A stretch of DNA of 59,781 nt from Clostridia bacterium (GTDB lineage Bacteria; Bacillota; Clostridia; Oscillospirales; Acutalibacteraceae). The stretch lies in the NCBI GenBank assembly GCA_017621885.1, contig JAGASD010000017.1:1-59781 (forward strand), given 5' to 3'. Both the position numbers and the translations under genes were made by a program. Below, one piece after another: positions 59,772 through 59,781 of this stretch. The notes below the pieces were generated by a model, which was given only the letters and a program-made list of their open reading frames with translations, was not told the DNA's origin and ran no database searches. Position 1 is the first letter of the stretch, and the number at the start of each line of letters is the position of its first letter.

Positions 59772-59780
59772 GGTACGCAT
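59772..59780 (+). repeat. Possible truncated GTAR hairpin arm at the window end
   Basis: GGTACGCAT, identical to one arm of the palindrome at 270-289, followed by a single G before the window ends. The 5' flank is TTC, not GTAR, so membership is uncertain. Confidence 0.35.
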
Positions 59781-59781
59781 G

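Noticed and set aside
1-59781. tRNA, rRNA and T-box elements
   Set aside because: I looked for cloverleaf T-arm sequences, conserved rRNA blocks and the T-box bulge and saw none. A tRNAscan-SE and Infernal run would settle this.

Overview
The window reads as a chromosomal segment of a spore-forming, low-to-mid GC Firmicute of the class Clostridia, most like the Oscillospirales/Ruminococcaceae group. The reasons are strong AGGAGG-type ribosome binding sites, an infC-rpmI-rplT operon behind an L20-type attenuation leader, the rnc / radical SAM / smc / ftsY gene order, and both subunits of the spore-specific dipicolinate synthase. The taxon is inferred from gene content only. No tRNA, rRNA, CRISPR array or transposase gene was seen.

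Layout. Positions 1-486 are a repeat-rich non-coding edge. 487-21165 is a dense housekeeping block, nearly all on the + strand: uvrC, rsmD, coaD, a coiled-coil protein, a degenerate PASTA kinase, infC-rpmI-rplT, a TrmH-family methyltransferase, dprA, topA, trmFO, rnc, a radical SAM gene, smc, ftsY and an XTP/dITP pyrophosphatase. A small four-helix-bundle gene bounded by inverted heptamer repeats interrupts the block between smc and ftsY. 21146-27139 holds a lipoprotein, a large surface protein with an internal duplication, and a fused ABC transporter. 27250-35752 is mainly carbohydrate metabolism: a GH109-like NAD enzyme, a BadF/GlcNAc-kinase-type kinase, a GH4 glycosidase and a GH38 alpha-mannosidase, with guaB on the other strand.

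36387-46862 mixes a 5'-deoxynucleotidase, a methyltransferase, a phosphohexomutase and exported proteins. These include an 1839-residue von Willebrand A protein followed directly by a 79-residue cysteine-containing ORF. 46936-56855 is mostly on the - strand: a DUF308 protein, a GPH sugar symporter, a stand-alone E2-type acyltransferase, a divergent Xre regulator, an exo/endonuclease-fold protein, a P-type ATPase behind a yybP-ykoY (Mn2+) riboswitch, and dpaA-dpaB.

The right edge, 56856-59781, is accessory DNA. It has three dispersed hairpin repeat families and a truncated RHS core protein with an unfamiliar C-terminal domain, followed by a membrane protein that could be its immunity partner. 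The same hairpin families occur at the left edge, so the housekeeping core is flanked on both sides by the same repeat-rich DNA.

The most notable points are: hairpin repeats whose stems change sequence but stay self-complementary; a PASTA kinase lacking every catalytic motif; an FtsY with an acidic extension and a second membrane-targeting-like peptide at its C terminus; the heptamer-bounded four-helix-bundle cassette; the orphan RHS C-terminal region; and the 79-residue ORF behind the giant surface protein.
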